Shown in pieces: positions 9,034 to 17,109 of a stretch of 64,000 nucleotides of DNA. Source of the stretch: Flavobacterium sp. UMI-01 (GTDB taxonomy: Bacteria; Bacteroidota; Bacteroidia; Flavobacteriales; Flavobacteriaceae); assembly GCF_019656315.1 (NCBI RefSeq), contig NZ_BPLU01000067.1:234850-298849 (forward strand), written 5' to 3'. The translations under genes were made by a program, and so were the position numbers. The first letter of the stretch is position 1. The number at the start of each line of letters is the position of its first letter. The notes beneath the pieces are model-generated. The model saw nothing but the letters and a program-made list of their open reading frames with translations. It was not told the DNA's origin and did not search any database.

Positions 9034-9747
9034 ATGGAAAAGAACAATATTTTAATAAATGAAATTGTCGACTTTATAAATAAAACTATAAAATATATAC
9101 CTGTTATCTCTTTCCTTTTTCTGTTTTTTTCATCTGCAGAGCTTTTCGCATATTATAAATATTTTAGTATAAATATTTATAATTATATTACAATAGAAGA
9201 TTTGTTTTTTAATTTTTACACATTTTTTTTTGAATATTTAAGCATAATATTTGAACTGTTATTTTCAGTACTAATATTATACTATGCGTTGGGTTTTGAC
9301 AAAAAAAAAATAAATTTTAATTGGATAATCTATATATATGTTGCAATTGCAATAATTGTCTTCGCAATAAATGAATTCACAAATTATAAAATATCTAATA
9401 TTTACTTTGACCTCTTATGTACTTTCCCGTATGCTTTTATATACTTAAATATTATAAAAAACATAGATCAATCAAAAATAAAAATATTACTTGCGTTTCT
9501 TTTTATTTTTGGATATTTCCATTTAAAAGTTAAATATTTCAGCAAAGAAAATGCTAAAGAGATTATTGAAAACGAACAAAATACAGAAATAAAATTTACT
9601 TACATAAATAGGCTCATTAAGTCCAGTTCAGAAAATATTTATATTGGAGAGACTTCGAATTATATATTTTTCTTCGCTAAAAAACAATCAGAAACAACAA
9701 TATATAAAAAGAGTGATATTCAAAATTTGACATATACAAAACGCTGA
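9034..9747 (+). CDS. AT-rich orphan membrane protein
   Basis: The 237-residue product is not recognised. About four or five hydrophobic segments lie at about 20-45, 70-88, 98-114, 124-142 and 150-162, followed by a soluble tail of about 75 residues with charged and polar residues (GETSNYIFFFAKKQSETTIYKK). The base composition is strikingly AT-rich, more so than any other gene here, with heavy use of ATA, AAT and TTT codons. That suggests recent arrival from another genome. It stands alone between an attC-like hairpin upstream and related CGCACAAC words downstream, which fits a mobile cassette. The cargo role is unknown; a bacteriocin-immunity or phage-defence role would only be a guess. Confidence 0.6.
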   Translation: MEKNNILINEIVDFINKTIKYIPVISFLFLFFSSAELFAYYKYFSINIYNYITIEDLFFNFYTFFFEYLSIIFELLFSVLILYYALGFDKKKINFNWIIYIYVAIAIIVFAINEFTNYKISNIYFDLLCTFPYAFIYLNIIKNIDQSKIKILLAFLFIFGYFHLKVKYFSKENAKEIIENEQNTEIKFTYINRLIKSSSENIYIGETSNYIFFFAKKQSETTIYKKSDIQNLTYTKR

Positions 9748-9760
9748 AAAATATAGACAT

Positions 9761-9788
9761 CGCACAACACACGTAACCGTTGCACAAC
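9761..9788. repeat. Downstream CGCACAAC repeat of the possible cassette
   Basis: CGCACAAC at 9761-9768 repeats the arm found upstream of the orphan gene (8954-8961). After ACACGTAACC comes GTTGCACAAC (9779-9788). It could be the far end of the cassette or a partial site, because the full partner GTTGTGCG is not present. Confidence 0.4.
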
Positions 9789-9827
9789 CCTTTCAAAAAA
9801 TAAATTTTCATAAGAATCATAAAAAAC

Positions 9828-9862
9828 AACCTCGTTTAAGCACATTTAAACGAGGTTTATTT
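9828..9862. terminator. Strong bidirectional terminator
   Basis: There is a perfect 12-bp stem, AACCTCGTTTAA at 9828-9839 and TTAAACGAGGTT at 9846-9857, with a 6-nt loop, a T-rich run on the + side and an A run before it. It would end transcription of the orphan gene and also of any - strand transcript from the right. Confidence 0.85.
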
Positions 9863-10085
9863 TTGTTTGTAAGTTAGAGGCTTTAAAAAATGAAAGGCTT
9901 AAAATCGAGTATTTCAAGTTATAGAAAGCAGTTTTTAGAGAGGTTGGTACTTTTGCTTGTAGTTCACTTACAACTCCGGCTTTTATTTTCGTTTTTCGGC
10001 TGATAAATTTCAGGTATTTCTCCGCTCTCCGAAGAGTACAAAACATTCTTCTAATCACTGCGCAAATGTCTCTGACTTTGTACAT
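9846..10085 (-). CDS. Doubtful small basic ORF ending in a terminator
   Basis: A 79-codon frame encodes a basic, Cys-containing peptide (RRMFCTLRRAEKYLKFISRKTKIKAG near its centre, residues about 12-37). I do not recognise the product. Its stop codon lies inside the terminator stem at 9846-9857, an arrangement seen in real genes, but it sits next to a repeat array and may be part of a repeated non-coding element. There is no signal peptide, no membrane helix and no clear promoter. Confidence 0.25.
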   Translation of the reverse strand: MYKVRDICAVIRRMFCTLRRAEKYLKFISRKTKIKAGVVSELQAKVPTSLKTAFYNLKYSILSLSFFKASNLQTKINLV

Positions 10086-10218
10086 TTTTTTTGTTTATAA
10101 AAAACGAAATCGCCCCAAAGTCTCCTGACTTTTGCAAAAAACATTTTCAAAACCCATAAAAAGGAACAAATCATAGACATCCTTTGTAGAGTTACTTACG
10201 GAGTTCCCTCCTATCGTC

Positions 10219-11000
10219 GGGAAGACAAAATTGGGGTTACAAGGCTTGAAACATGGTGAATCTTTGTGAAACAAAAAACTTTATAGGGAAGATAAGATTG
10301 GGGTTACAAGGCTTGAAACATGGTGAATCTTTGTGTTTTTACTTCGTGTAGCTTTGTGAAACAAAAAACTTTATAGGGAAGACAAGATTGGGGATACAAG
10401 ACTTGAAACTTGGTGAATCTTTGTGTTTTTCTTAGTGTATCTTTGTGAAACAAATAAATTTACAACGAAGACAAAATAGGGGTTACAAGGCTTAAAACTT
10501 GGTGAATCTTTGTGTTTTTACTTCGTGTATCTTTGTGAAACAAATAAATTTACAACGAAGGCAAAATTGGTGTTACAAGGCTTAAAACTTAGTGAATCTT
10601 TGTTTTTTTACTTCGTGTAGCTTTGTGAAACAAAAAACTTTATAGCGAAGACAAGATTGTGGGTACAAGGCTTGAAACTTGGTGAATCTTTGTGTTTTTA
10701 CTTCGTGTAGCTTTGTGAAACAAATAAATTTACAACTAAGACAAAAATGGGGTCACAAGGCTTAAAACTTGGTGAATCTTTGTTTTTTTTCTTCGTGTAC
10801 CTTTGTGAAAGAAATAAATTTACAGCGAAAACAAAATTGGGGATACAAAGCTTAAAACTTGGTGAATCTTTGTTTTTTTCTTCGTGTATCTTTGTGAAAC
10901 AAATAAATTTACAGCCAAGGCAAGATTGGGGTTTACAAGGCTTAAAACTTAATGAATCTTTGTATTTTTTCTTTGTGTAACTTTGTGAAACAAATAAGTA
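10219..11000. repeat. Tandem array of about nine ~90-bp units
   Basis: The block GGTGAATCTTTGT, or a close variant, recurs at about 10255, 10322, 10412, 10501, 10591, 10681, 10771, 10861 and 10951. The spacing is 89-90 bp apart from a short 67-bp first interval, where about 23 bp are missing. Each unit carries GAAGACAAGATTGGGG, TACAAGGCTTGAAAC and TTTTTACTTCGTGTA followed by CTTTGTGAAACAAA. The copies differ by scattered substitutions. Because 90 is a multiple of three, long frames stay open on both strands by chance, and these are not called as genes. The unit resembles dispersed CTTTGTG-type spacers of Flavobacterium. Confidence 0.9.
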
Positions 11001-11096
11001 GGAGACTTGAAACGTGGTATTTCCAATGCTAGCACTTCTATGAAAAGCACAAAACATTGTTCTAACCATTACGCATTCGATAACAAAAAACAAACA

Positions 11097-11540
11097 ATGA
11101 TGAAAACATACCAATCAAAATTCGGTTATGTAATAATGGGCTTTTTGAGCTTGTTATTCTTATCTATTCTAGGCTATATGGCTTACCAAAACGAACCCCA
11201 AGAAGCCCTTTTATCGGCTGCTGGTATACATTTGTTGGTATATGGCTATTGTCTCTATCTCAATTTTTCGACTCAATACATCATTACAGACAAGGGCATT
11301 TTAAAAGTCAAATGTGGTTTCTTTTATAACAAATCGTTTGACATCAACAAAATAACCTCCATTAAAAAATCGAACAATCTGATTTCCTCGCCTGCGCCTT
11401 CTTTGGATAGGATAGAAATGACGTATGAAAAATTTGATCTCATCATTATTTCCCCCAAGAATGAAATAGAATTTGCTAAGGACTTGACACAAATAAACCC
11501 AACAATAGACAATCAACTGACCACAGCCCACAAGAAGTAA
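11097..11540 (+). CDS. Small membrane protein with bacterial PH domain (bPH_6/DUF1200 type)
   Basis: The product has 147 residues from the ATG at 11097. The frame opens earlier, but only through the end of the repeat array from a TTG. Two helices (about 10-28 and 38-55) are followed by a PH-like domain of about 85 residues. The motif YIITDKGILKVKCGFF and the stretch SSPAPSLDRIEMTYEKFDLIIISPK match the bPH_6 pattern, in which a serine/proline-rich turn precedes LDR(I/L)E. Such proteins probably sit in the inner membrane with the PH domain in the cytoplasm, and their role is unknown. It follows the array directly and has no operon partner. Confidence 0.75.
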   Translation: MMKTYQSKFGYVIMGFLSLLFLSILGYMAYQNEPQEALLSAAGIHLLVYGYCLYLNFSTQYIITDKGILKVKCGFFYNKSFDINKITSIKKSNNLISSPAPSLDRIEMTYEKFDLIIISPKNEIEFAKDLTQINPTIDNQLTTAHKK

Positions 11541-11842
11541 TCACAATCACCTTGTATTCAATTCTGTCCAGTCTGCAAATGACTCTAATACTTGGCGTAT
11601 TTTTTATTTGAAAAAAATCGTACCAAAACCTTCCCCCTTTGAGCTAAAGGAACATCCGATAGCCGTTAGAATATAAAGAACAGCATACAAACCTATTAAC
11701 GATTGTACGAGCAGCTACTTGAGCTATTTGCTACTACTATTGTCGCAGGTTCGATTGTAAGAAAAAAATAATATATTTGATTTTAAATAAAACGTGACAG
11801 TCGTTTTTATATAAATGAATTGTCTCCTAAAAAAGAAAATAT
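11541..11842. promoter_or_regulatory. Intergenic region with promoter-like box before GH43
   Basis: A weak hairpin with a T run (AATAC 11587-11591, GTATT 11597-11601) may end the upstream gene. A TATATTTG box at 11772-11779 matches TAnnTTTG, with a TTG at 11755-11757 only 14 bp before it. The segment 11755-11780 is nearly identical to 8889-8915. No gene is seen. Confidence 0.45.
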
Positions 11843-12781
11843 ATGAACCTTTTTAGTCCTATTTTTTTAACCCTTATTATTGGAAATATGTGCTTTGCTC
11901 AAAATCCTTTTATTACCCACATGTACACGGCTGACCCATCGGCTCGTGTGTTTAACAATACGCTGTATGTTTACCCCTCTCACGACCCAGACAAAGCGGA
12001 TTGGTTCGATATGGTTGATTGGCATGTGTTCTCCACGACGGATATGGTAAACTGGACCGACCATGGTGTGGCTTTAGACATTAAAGATGTGAAATGGGCC
12101 AAAAAATATGCCTGGGCTCCAGACTGTATTCAAGCAAATGGAAAGTACTACTTTTATTTCCCAACGGATCAATTTCATATAGGAGTGGCGGTAAGTGATC
12201 ACCCTACGGGGCCGTTTGTTGACCCCATTGGAAAACCATTAATTTCAATGGATACCAAAGGCGTGGTGTGCAATAGGGATTTTATTGACCCAGGGGTATT
12301 TATAGACGATGATGGACAAGCGTATTTGTATATGGGTCAACTGGTTGTAAATGCTATTAAGCTCAACAAGGACATGATTTCATACGATGGCAACGTTCAT
12401 CTGCTGAAAGGTACCGATGATTTTTTTGAAGCATCATGGATGCATAAATACAACGGAAAATACTATTTATCGTATGTGGGAACAAGTGGCGAAATAAAGT
12501 ATTGCATGTCTGACAATCCTTTAGGCCCTTTTGAATACAAAGGTGTGATTCTGGAAAAAATGAATAGTGGTACCAACCACCATTCTATAGTGGAATACAA
12601 AGGGCAATGGTATATGTTTTACCACAACTCCGACTTGTATTACAGAAACCATCCTGAGGTAGAACAAAAATTTGGCTGGGGTCATGAAGGAAGTCCGCAC
12701 CCTTATCGCAGGTCTATCTGTTTTGATAAATTATTTTATAATGAAGACGGCACTATTCAACAGGTTATTCCCACGAAATAA
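11843..12781 (+). CDS. Secreted glycoside hydrolase family 43
   Basis: The 312-residue product has a signal peptide (ends CFAQ, residue 20) and a five-bladed propeller of family 43. The three catalytic positions are visible: Asp31 in ADPSAR (general base), Asp149 in FIDPGVF (pKa modulator) and Glu196 in FFEASWM (general acid). Family members usually act on alpha-L-arabinofuranosides or beta-xylosides; the subfamily, and so the substrate, cannot be fixed here. Length fits a single catalytic domain without a binding module. It stands alone, 4 kb from the large glycan locus, with a possible own promoter at 11772. It may be a co-opted member or unrelated. Confidence 0.85.
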   Translation: MNLFSPIFLTLIIGNMCFAQNPFITHMYTADPSARVFNNTLYVYPSHDPDKADWFDMVDWHVFSTTDMVNWTDHGVALDIKDVKWAKKYAWAPDCIQANGKYYFYFPTDQFHIGVAVSDHPTGPFVDPIGKPLISMDTKGVVCNRDFIDPGVFIDDDGQAYLYMGQLVVNAIKLNKDMISYDGNVHLLKGTDDFFEASWMHKYNGKYYLSYVGTSGEIKYCMSDNPLGPFEYKGVILEKMNSGTNHHSIVEYKGQWYMFYHNSDLYYRNHPEVEQKFGWGHEGSPHPYRRSICFDKLFYNEDGTIQQVIPTK

Positions 12782-12925
12782 TGGCTAATTCAGAAGATAA
12801 TAATTTAATGTGAACAAACTGCCTGCGTGAAGACTAGCTAAACCTACTAATAAAATCACGCAAAGAGGAAGACGCTACAAACCAATAGTCTTTTATTAGT
12901 TCGTAACGCCTCAAAAAGTAAAAGC

Positions 12926-13471
12926 ATGAGAAAAATTATAGCAGCACTAAACCTCACTATTGATGGTTTTTGCGACCATACTGCTGGCATACCAGATGCC
13001 GAAATGCACCAGCATTACACTGATTTATTAAATCAAGCCCATGTAATTTTGTACGGAAGAACTACATTTGAACTGATGCAATTTTGGCAGGCCTATATCG
13101 AAAAGCCTTCGGGAGAAAAAGCTATGGATGAATTTGCAAAAGCAATTGATACCATTCACAAAATTGTCTTTTCAACCACACTAAAAAATGTTGATTGGGA
13201 AAGTGCAAGCTTAGCCAACCAGCCTATTGAACAAGTGGTTTCAGAATTAAAGCAACAGTCTGGAGGTCCTATTTTAATTGGTAGTCGAAGTTTGATTGTA
13301 CAGTTGACAAACCTTAATTTGATTGACGAATACCAATTGTGTATCCATCCAGTCGTCATTGGTACTGGGTTACCGCTTTTTGACAAAATACAAGAGCGAA
13401 CGGTTTTTAAATTATTAAAGGCCAAACCTTTTGCTTCTGGTGCTGTTATCCATTATTACAAACAACTATAA
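12926..13471 (+). CDS. DHFR/RibD-C family reductase
   Basis: The 181-residue product starts MRKIIAALNLTIDGF and contains ILYGRTTFELM and GGPILIGSRSLIVQLTNLNL, followed by EYQLCIHPVVIGTGLPLF. This is the pattern of the dihydrofolate reductase-like proteins related to the RibD C-terminal domain (the YwjB/YyaP-like group). These are cytosolic NADPH-binding proteins whose substrates are mostly unknown. No signal peptide is seen. It appears to be a single gene, with non-coding sequence of 144 bp before it and about 285 bp after it. Confidence 0.85.
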   Translation: MRKIIAALNLTIDGFCDHTAGIPDAEMHQHYTDLLNQAHVILYGRTTFELMQFWQAYIEKPSGEKAMDEFAKAIDTIHKIVFSTTLKNVDWESASLANQPIEQVVSELKQQSGGPILIGSRSLIVQLTNLNLIDEYQLCIHPVVIGTGLPLFDKIQERTVFKLLKAKPFASGAVIHYYKQL

Positions 13472-13683
13472 GAATATGTCGCTCAAATTTTTTTGAACTT
13501 AAAAAATAACGCCTACAAAATCGAATTGCCTGATTATCAAAAATTAAACTACTGTGTACTGAAGTTCATCGATTGGGGTGTCAGACAAAAAGTTTACCAA
13601 TGAACTGTCGGCAGAAAGGTTTGTGAGTGTTTAGTTTTAACTCAAGCGAAATGAACTAAGTGCTTAGCTTTAGCTATAAATTC

Positions 13684-13720
13684 AAAAAAAAAAAAAAGCT
13701 GTTGCCTAAACAACAGCTTT
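13684..13720 (-). terminator. Intrinsic terminator of the DUF4142 gene
   Basis: A perfect 10-bp stem, AAAGCTGTTG at 13695-13704 and CAACAGCTTT at 13711-13720, has a 6-nt loop. On the - strand it is followed by a long T run, the complement of the A run at 13684-13694. It lies just past the stop of the - strand gene at 13757. Confidence 0.85.
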
Positions 13721-13756
13721 TACCCAAAACTACTCTAAATAATCTAACACTAATTT

Positions 13757-14323
13757 TTATTGTATTTTTTTGGCTTGCTCGTAATGGGTCGTTAACCCAA
13801 TGACTTGGCGAGAAGCCCAAAGTTGAAGGTCGTTATCCTTTGCTTTTTGAGAAATTTCAGTCATTTTATCCAAGGCTTTTTCCTGTTCTTGCACAATCAC
13901 CTCTACAAACAATTTGTCAAAATCCATTCCTGATTGGGCTTTTAACTTGTTGTAATTCTCGTTATTCATTTCAGCATTTTCATCTGGCATGGTGACAGTG
14001 ATTTTATTAGACAGGGCTTTGGCTTCTTCCATTGATTTTGTATTATCAGCAACCAGCATTTTACCATAATCTCTTACCTCTTTACTCAATCCTTTTTGCA
14101 ACGCTAGTTTCCCCAGCGCCATTTCATAAGAACCAATGGCTACAGCCTCTTCCAAATACTGAGTATCATTTTCTACCTCCTCGTTTTCTACGGGTGGCGC
14201 ATTCACCTCTTCCACCGTCATGGGAGTTTCTTCCTGTTTTGTTTCGTTTTTACAAGAATTTAGGCCAAATAATAACAATCCCGCACCTAAAACTATCTTA
14301 CTACAAAATACTATCTTTTTCAT
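13757..14323 (-). CDS. DUF4142 lipoprotein
   Basis: The 188-residue product has a lipoprotein signal (LLLFGLNSC, Cys24), an acidic linker (about 25-55) and a mostly helical domain. The elements DTQYLEEAVAIGSYEMALGK, GLSKEVRDYGKMLVADN and FVEVIVQEQEKALDKM match DUF4142, a ferritin-like helical bundle often found in Bacteroidetes envelope proteins. The role is unknown; stress-linked expression has been suggested for some members. It is transcribed alone, ends in a strong terminator, and diverges from the DUF2254 gene. Confidence 0.8.
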   Translation of the reverse strand: MKKIVFCSKIVLGAGLLLFGLNSCKNETKQEETPMTVEEVNAPPVENEEVENDTQYLEEAVAIGSYEMALGKLALQKGLSKEVRDYGKMLVADNTKSMEEAKALSNKITVTMPDENAEMNNENYNKLKAQSGMDFDKLFVEVIVQEQEKALDKMTEISQKAKDNDLQLWASRQVIGLTTHYEQAKKIQ

Positions 14324-14547
14324 ATTTTAATCTTTTAAACGTTTCTCTCAAAGTTAGGTGTTGCAAGACTTAAAACACTTATATAATTTTAGAGAAAGAT
14401 TACAACATTCTAGGCTAGTGCTCTTTTAAAAAAAATAATTCTGTTTCTAAAATCCGAGGCAACCCCTAAAATTGACTAGAATAACTTATATTTATTGCTT
14501 CCCTGAATAAAGTAAGACATGGTTATTCGTTAAAAAAACATCCTGCT

Positions 14548-15858
14548 ATGAAAAAAACACTGTTTTTCTTCAATAAATTAATGGCTAGCTTTTGGTTTAT
14601 TCCTGCCTTGATTATCCTCAGTTCGATAGTACTTGCTATTGGGTTAGTGATGGTCGATCAAGCCATTCCAATGTCACAAGAAGGATTGGGCAAATATATT
14701 TTTGTCAACAGTGCTGATTCAGCGCGCAGTATATTATCCACCATTTCAGGAGCGATGATAGGCGTAGCGGGAACTGTTTTCTCGGTTACCTTGGTGGCAT
14801 TGACCTTGGCTTCTTCGCAATTTGGCCCCCGATTGATTAAAAACTTCATGTATGTCAGACTGAATCAAGTGGTTTTAGGTTCGTATGTGGCTACTTATCT
14901 GTATTGTCTTTTTGTTTTGAATGCGATTAAAGAAAATGATGCTTATACTTTTATGCCTGTGCTTTCCATTCTCTTTGCCATAATTGCAGCTTTGATTAAT
15001 ATTTTACTACTGATTGTTTTTATCCATAAAATAGCGACCAGCATTCAGGCTGACAAAGTAATTTCGGATATTTCGGCTGTTATTTGTAGCCAAGTCAACA
15101 CCATGTATCCCTATAAAATGGGCGATGAACTCCAACCAGAAAAAATAGCTATTGTAGAAACCATCAAATCAAAATACCTACATACTTTAGTCGTTAAATC
15201 ACAAAAAAGTGGCTATTTGCAGTATATTGACAGTGACTCGCTTATTCAAGCAGCCTGTACCCTTGACGCCCTCATCGAATTGCAGTACAGACCGGGAGAT
15301 CATCTGGTGGAAGGAATAGCTATGGCAAAATTATACTCCAACCAAACCTTAGAAAAAGAACAGATACAAAGCATTTGCCATCAGTTTGTTATTGGTAAAA
15401 TAAAGGATGGCCAGCAAGATTTAGAATTTTCCATTTTGCAAATGGTCGAAATTGCTTCACGAGCCCTTTCGCCGGGCGTAAATGATCCTTTTACAGCAAT
15501 TACTTGTATTGACAATTTGACCGCAGCGCTTTGTCAGCTCTCGCAAATTGATTTCCCCTCTAAATACCGAACTGACGCGCATCAAAACCTACGAGTTATT
15601 GCCCATACCACTGACTTTGAAGGCTTACTAGATGCTGCTTTCAATCAAATACGGCAATTTTCGGCTGGAAGTCCTGCTGTCATCATTCGATTAATGGAAG
15701 GATTGATTACTATTAATGGTTTTGTTAGCAAAGAAAACCACCAAAAAGCCGTTAAAAAACATGCCCAAATGGTTTTAAATCTGGGAAAACAATCGATACC
15801 AGAAATCGTGGATTTGAATGATTTAGAAGAAAGAGCCAAAAAGATTTTAACGCAATAA
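14548..15858 (+). CDS. DUF2254 membrane protein
   Basis: The 436-residue product has an N-terminal membrane part with about four helices (about 15-37, 63-88, 108-128 and 136-163), then a soluble domain. GAMIGVAGTVFSVTLVALTLASSQFGPRL is the conserved core of DUF2254 (residues about 68-96), and SRALSPGVNDPFTAITCIDNL is the typical C-terminal motif. These are inner-membrane proteins of unknown function found in many bacteria. Length fits the family. It lies divergent to the DUF4142 gene across 224 bp. Confidence 0.85.
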   Translation: MKKTLFFFNKLMASFWFIPALIILSSIVLAIGLVMVDQAIPMSQEGLGKYIFVNSADSARSILSTISGAMIGVAGTVFSVTLVALTLASSQFGPRLIKNFMYVRLNQVVLGSYVATYLYCLFVLNAIKENDAYTFMPVLSILFAIIAALINILLLIVFIHKIATSIQADKVISDISAVICSQVNTMYPYKMGDELQPEKIAIVETIKSKYLHTLVVKSQKSGYLQYIDSDSLIQAACTLDALIELQYRPGDHLVEGIAMAKLYSNQTLEKEQIQSICHQFVIGKIKDGQQDLEFSILQMVEIASRALSPGVNDPFTAITCIDNLTAALCQLSQIDFPSKYRTDAHQNLRVIAHTTDFEGLLDAAFNQIRQFSAGSPAVIIRLMEGLITINGFVSKENHQKAVKKHAQMVLNLGKQSIPEIVDLNDLEERAKKILTQ

Positions 15859-15913
15859 ACCGTGTTTCAAAAGTCTTGTACCACAAATCACAAGCTTTAC
15901 AACTTCTTTTTTA

Positions 15914-16225
15914 CTACTCTGGACAGTCTTCCATGCCCCATTTATCCAAACTTCTTAAAATCTTTTCTAATGATTTCCCTCTTGAGGTCAGGCCATACTC
16001 CACTTTTGGTGGTACTACTGGGTAAATTTTTCTAGAAATCAAGCCGTCTTGCTCCAATTCTCTTACCGTTTGGGTAAACATTTTATTGGAAATATCGGGA
16101 ACCAACTTTTGCAATATTCCAGAACGCAAATCGCCTTCTAACAAATGAAATAAAATCAAAGGTTTCCATTTTGTACCTATTAAATTCATGGTATAATGTA
16201 ACGGACAGCTGTTTTTTTTACTCAA
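15914..16225 (-). CDS. HxlR-family winged-helix regulator
   Basis: The 103-residue product shows the full HxlR pattern: N-terminal CPLHYTMNLIGTKWKPLILFHL (residues about 7-28), then DISNKMFTQTVRELEQDGLISRKIYP and VEYGLTSRGKSLEKIL. The conserved Cys7 before PLHYT is the residue that senses electrophiles or oxidants in several family members. It diverges from a glyoxalase-like gene over 121 bp, so it probably represses or activates that gene and itself from an operator between them. Confidence 0.88.
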   Translation of the reverse strand: MSKKNSCPLHYTMNLIGTKWKPLILFHLLEGDLRSGILQKLVPDISNKMFTQTVRELEQDGLISRKIYPVVPPKVEYGLTSRGKSLEKILRSLDKWGMEDCPE

Positions 16226-16270
16226 AATTAATATCTATAAATTTGATTATCATTATTTTACTCGTTTAGG

Positions 16271-16327
16271 TAACTATAGCACTTTTTAGTAAGTTATTGC
16301 CCAACAGGCAAATATAAAGTAATTTTG
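16271..16327 (+). promoter_or_regulatory. Promoter and possible HxlR operator of the VOC gene
   Basis: A -7 box TAATTTTG (16320-16327) lies 20 bp after a TTG at 16297-16299, a good Bacteroidetes promoter. The inverted repeat TAACT (16271-16275) / AGTTA (16292-16296) ends at the -33 element, a likely place for the HxlR protein to bind. Confidence 0.45.
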
Positions 16328-16346
16328 CAAACAAAAAATAATAGTT

Positions 16347-16859
16347 ATGACAACAAATAAAGATTATCCAAAATCATTTTCGCATATTGGGATAACAGTA
16401 CCAGATATCCACAAAGCCGTAGCATTTTATTCCGAAGTAATGGGATGGTACCTGATTATGGAACCTTCAAAAATTAAAAAAGAAAAGGAAACGGCCATTG
16501 GCCAAATGTGTATTGATGTTTTTGGAGACAATTGGACAGAATTTGAAATCGCACATTTAGCCACTTCAGACGGAATTGGGGTCGAATTGTTTTCTTTTCC
16601 AAATGGAGTTAAAGAAGCTCCTGAATTCAATCCTTTCAACACAGGCTTGTTTCATTTTTGCGTGCAAGACCCTAATATAGAAGCGCTAGTGGACAAAATT
16701 GTAGCCTACGGAGGAAAACAACGCATGCCTATACGTGCGTACTATCCTGATAACAAACCTTTCAAAATGTGTTATGTTGAAGACCCTTTTGGGATTGTAT
16801 TTGAAATCTATACGCACAGTTACGAATTGACGTATTCTTCTGGTGCTTACGCCAAATAA
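16347..16859 (+). CDS. VOC-family (glyoxalase-like) protein
   Basis: The 170-residue product starts with the VOC module SHIGITVPDIHKAVAFYSEVMGW. A second module follows in the same chain (LFHFCVQDPNIEALVDKIVAYGG and CYVEDPFGIVFEIYTHSYE), ending with the typical Glu ligand in FEIY. It belongs to the lactoylglutathione lyase/dioxygenase superfamily and probably binds a metal; the substrate is unknown. The divergent HxlR regulator suggests a role in detoxifying an aldehyde, quinone or other electrophile. Confidence 0.85.
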   Translation: MTTNKDYPKSFSHIGITVPDIHKAVAFYSEVMGWYLIMEPSKIKKEKETAIGQMCIDVFGDNWTEFEIAHLATSDGIGVELFSFPNGVKEAPEFNPFNTGLFHFCVQDPNIEALVDKIVAYGGKQRMPIRAYYPDNKPFKMCYVEDPFGIVFEIYTHSYELTYSSGAYAK

Positions 16860-16866
16860 AATTGTT

Positions 16867-16917
16867 CCATCTCATACCAAAGGCTCCATCACAACTGACG
16901 GAGCCTTATCAAGATGG
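16867..16917. promoter_or_regulatory. Two-tier hairpin between the VOC gene and the glycan locus
   Basis: An inner stem, AAGGCTCC at 16880-16887 and GGAGCCTT at 16900-16907, is flanked by outer arms CCATCT (16867-16872) and AGATGG (16912-16917). No clean T run follows on either strand, so its role as a terminator for the two converging units is plausible but not certain. A further palindrome, CGAAGCTTCG, lies at 17062-17071. Confidence 0.5.
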
Positions 16918-17109
16918 GATGCATTTTGAGTGCCAACTGCTAAACCATTTTATTTCATGAGTCTGCAATCGAAATTAGAACGGTACCTTTTTAGTGCACT
17001 AGGCTTTCACTTCTAAAAATTTCATACCACAGATGCGCCATGATTTTCTTTTTAAAATTTGCGAAGCTTCGGCTATAAATCATCGTCTCATCCTTTTATT
17101 CTAAAAAGT

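Noticed and set aside
10219..11000. CRISPR array
   Set aside because: The units are about 90 bp without separate conserved repeats and unique spacers, and no cas genes are near.
10698..11114. Long - strand and + strand open frames inside the repeat array
   Set aside because: They exist because the 90-bp unit is a multiple of three; the peptides are 30-residue repeats of low complexity with no start context, so they are repeat artefacts.
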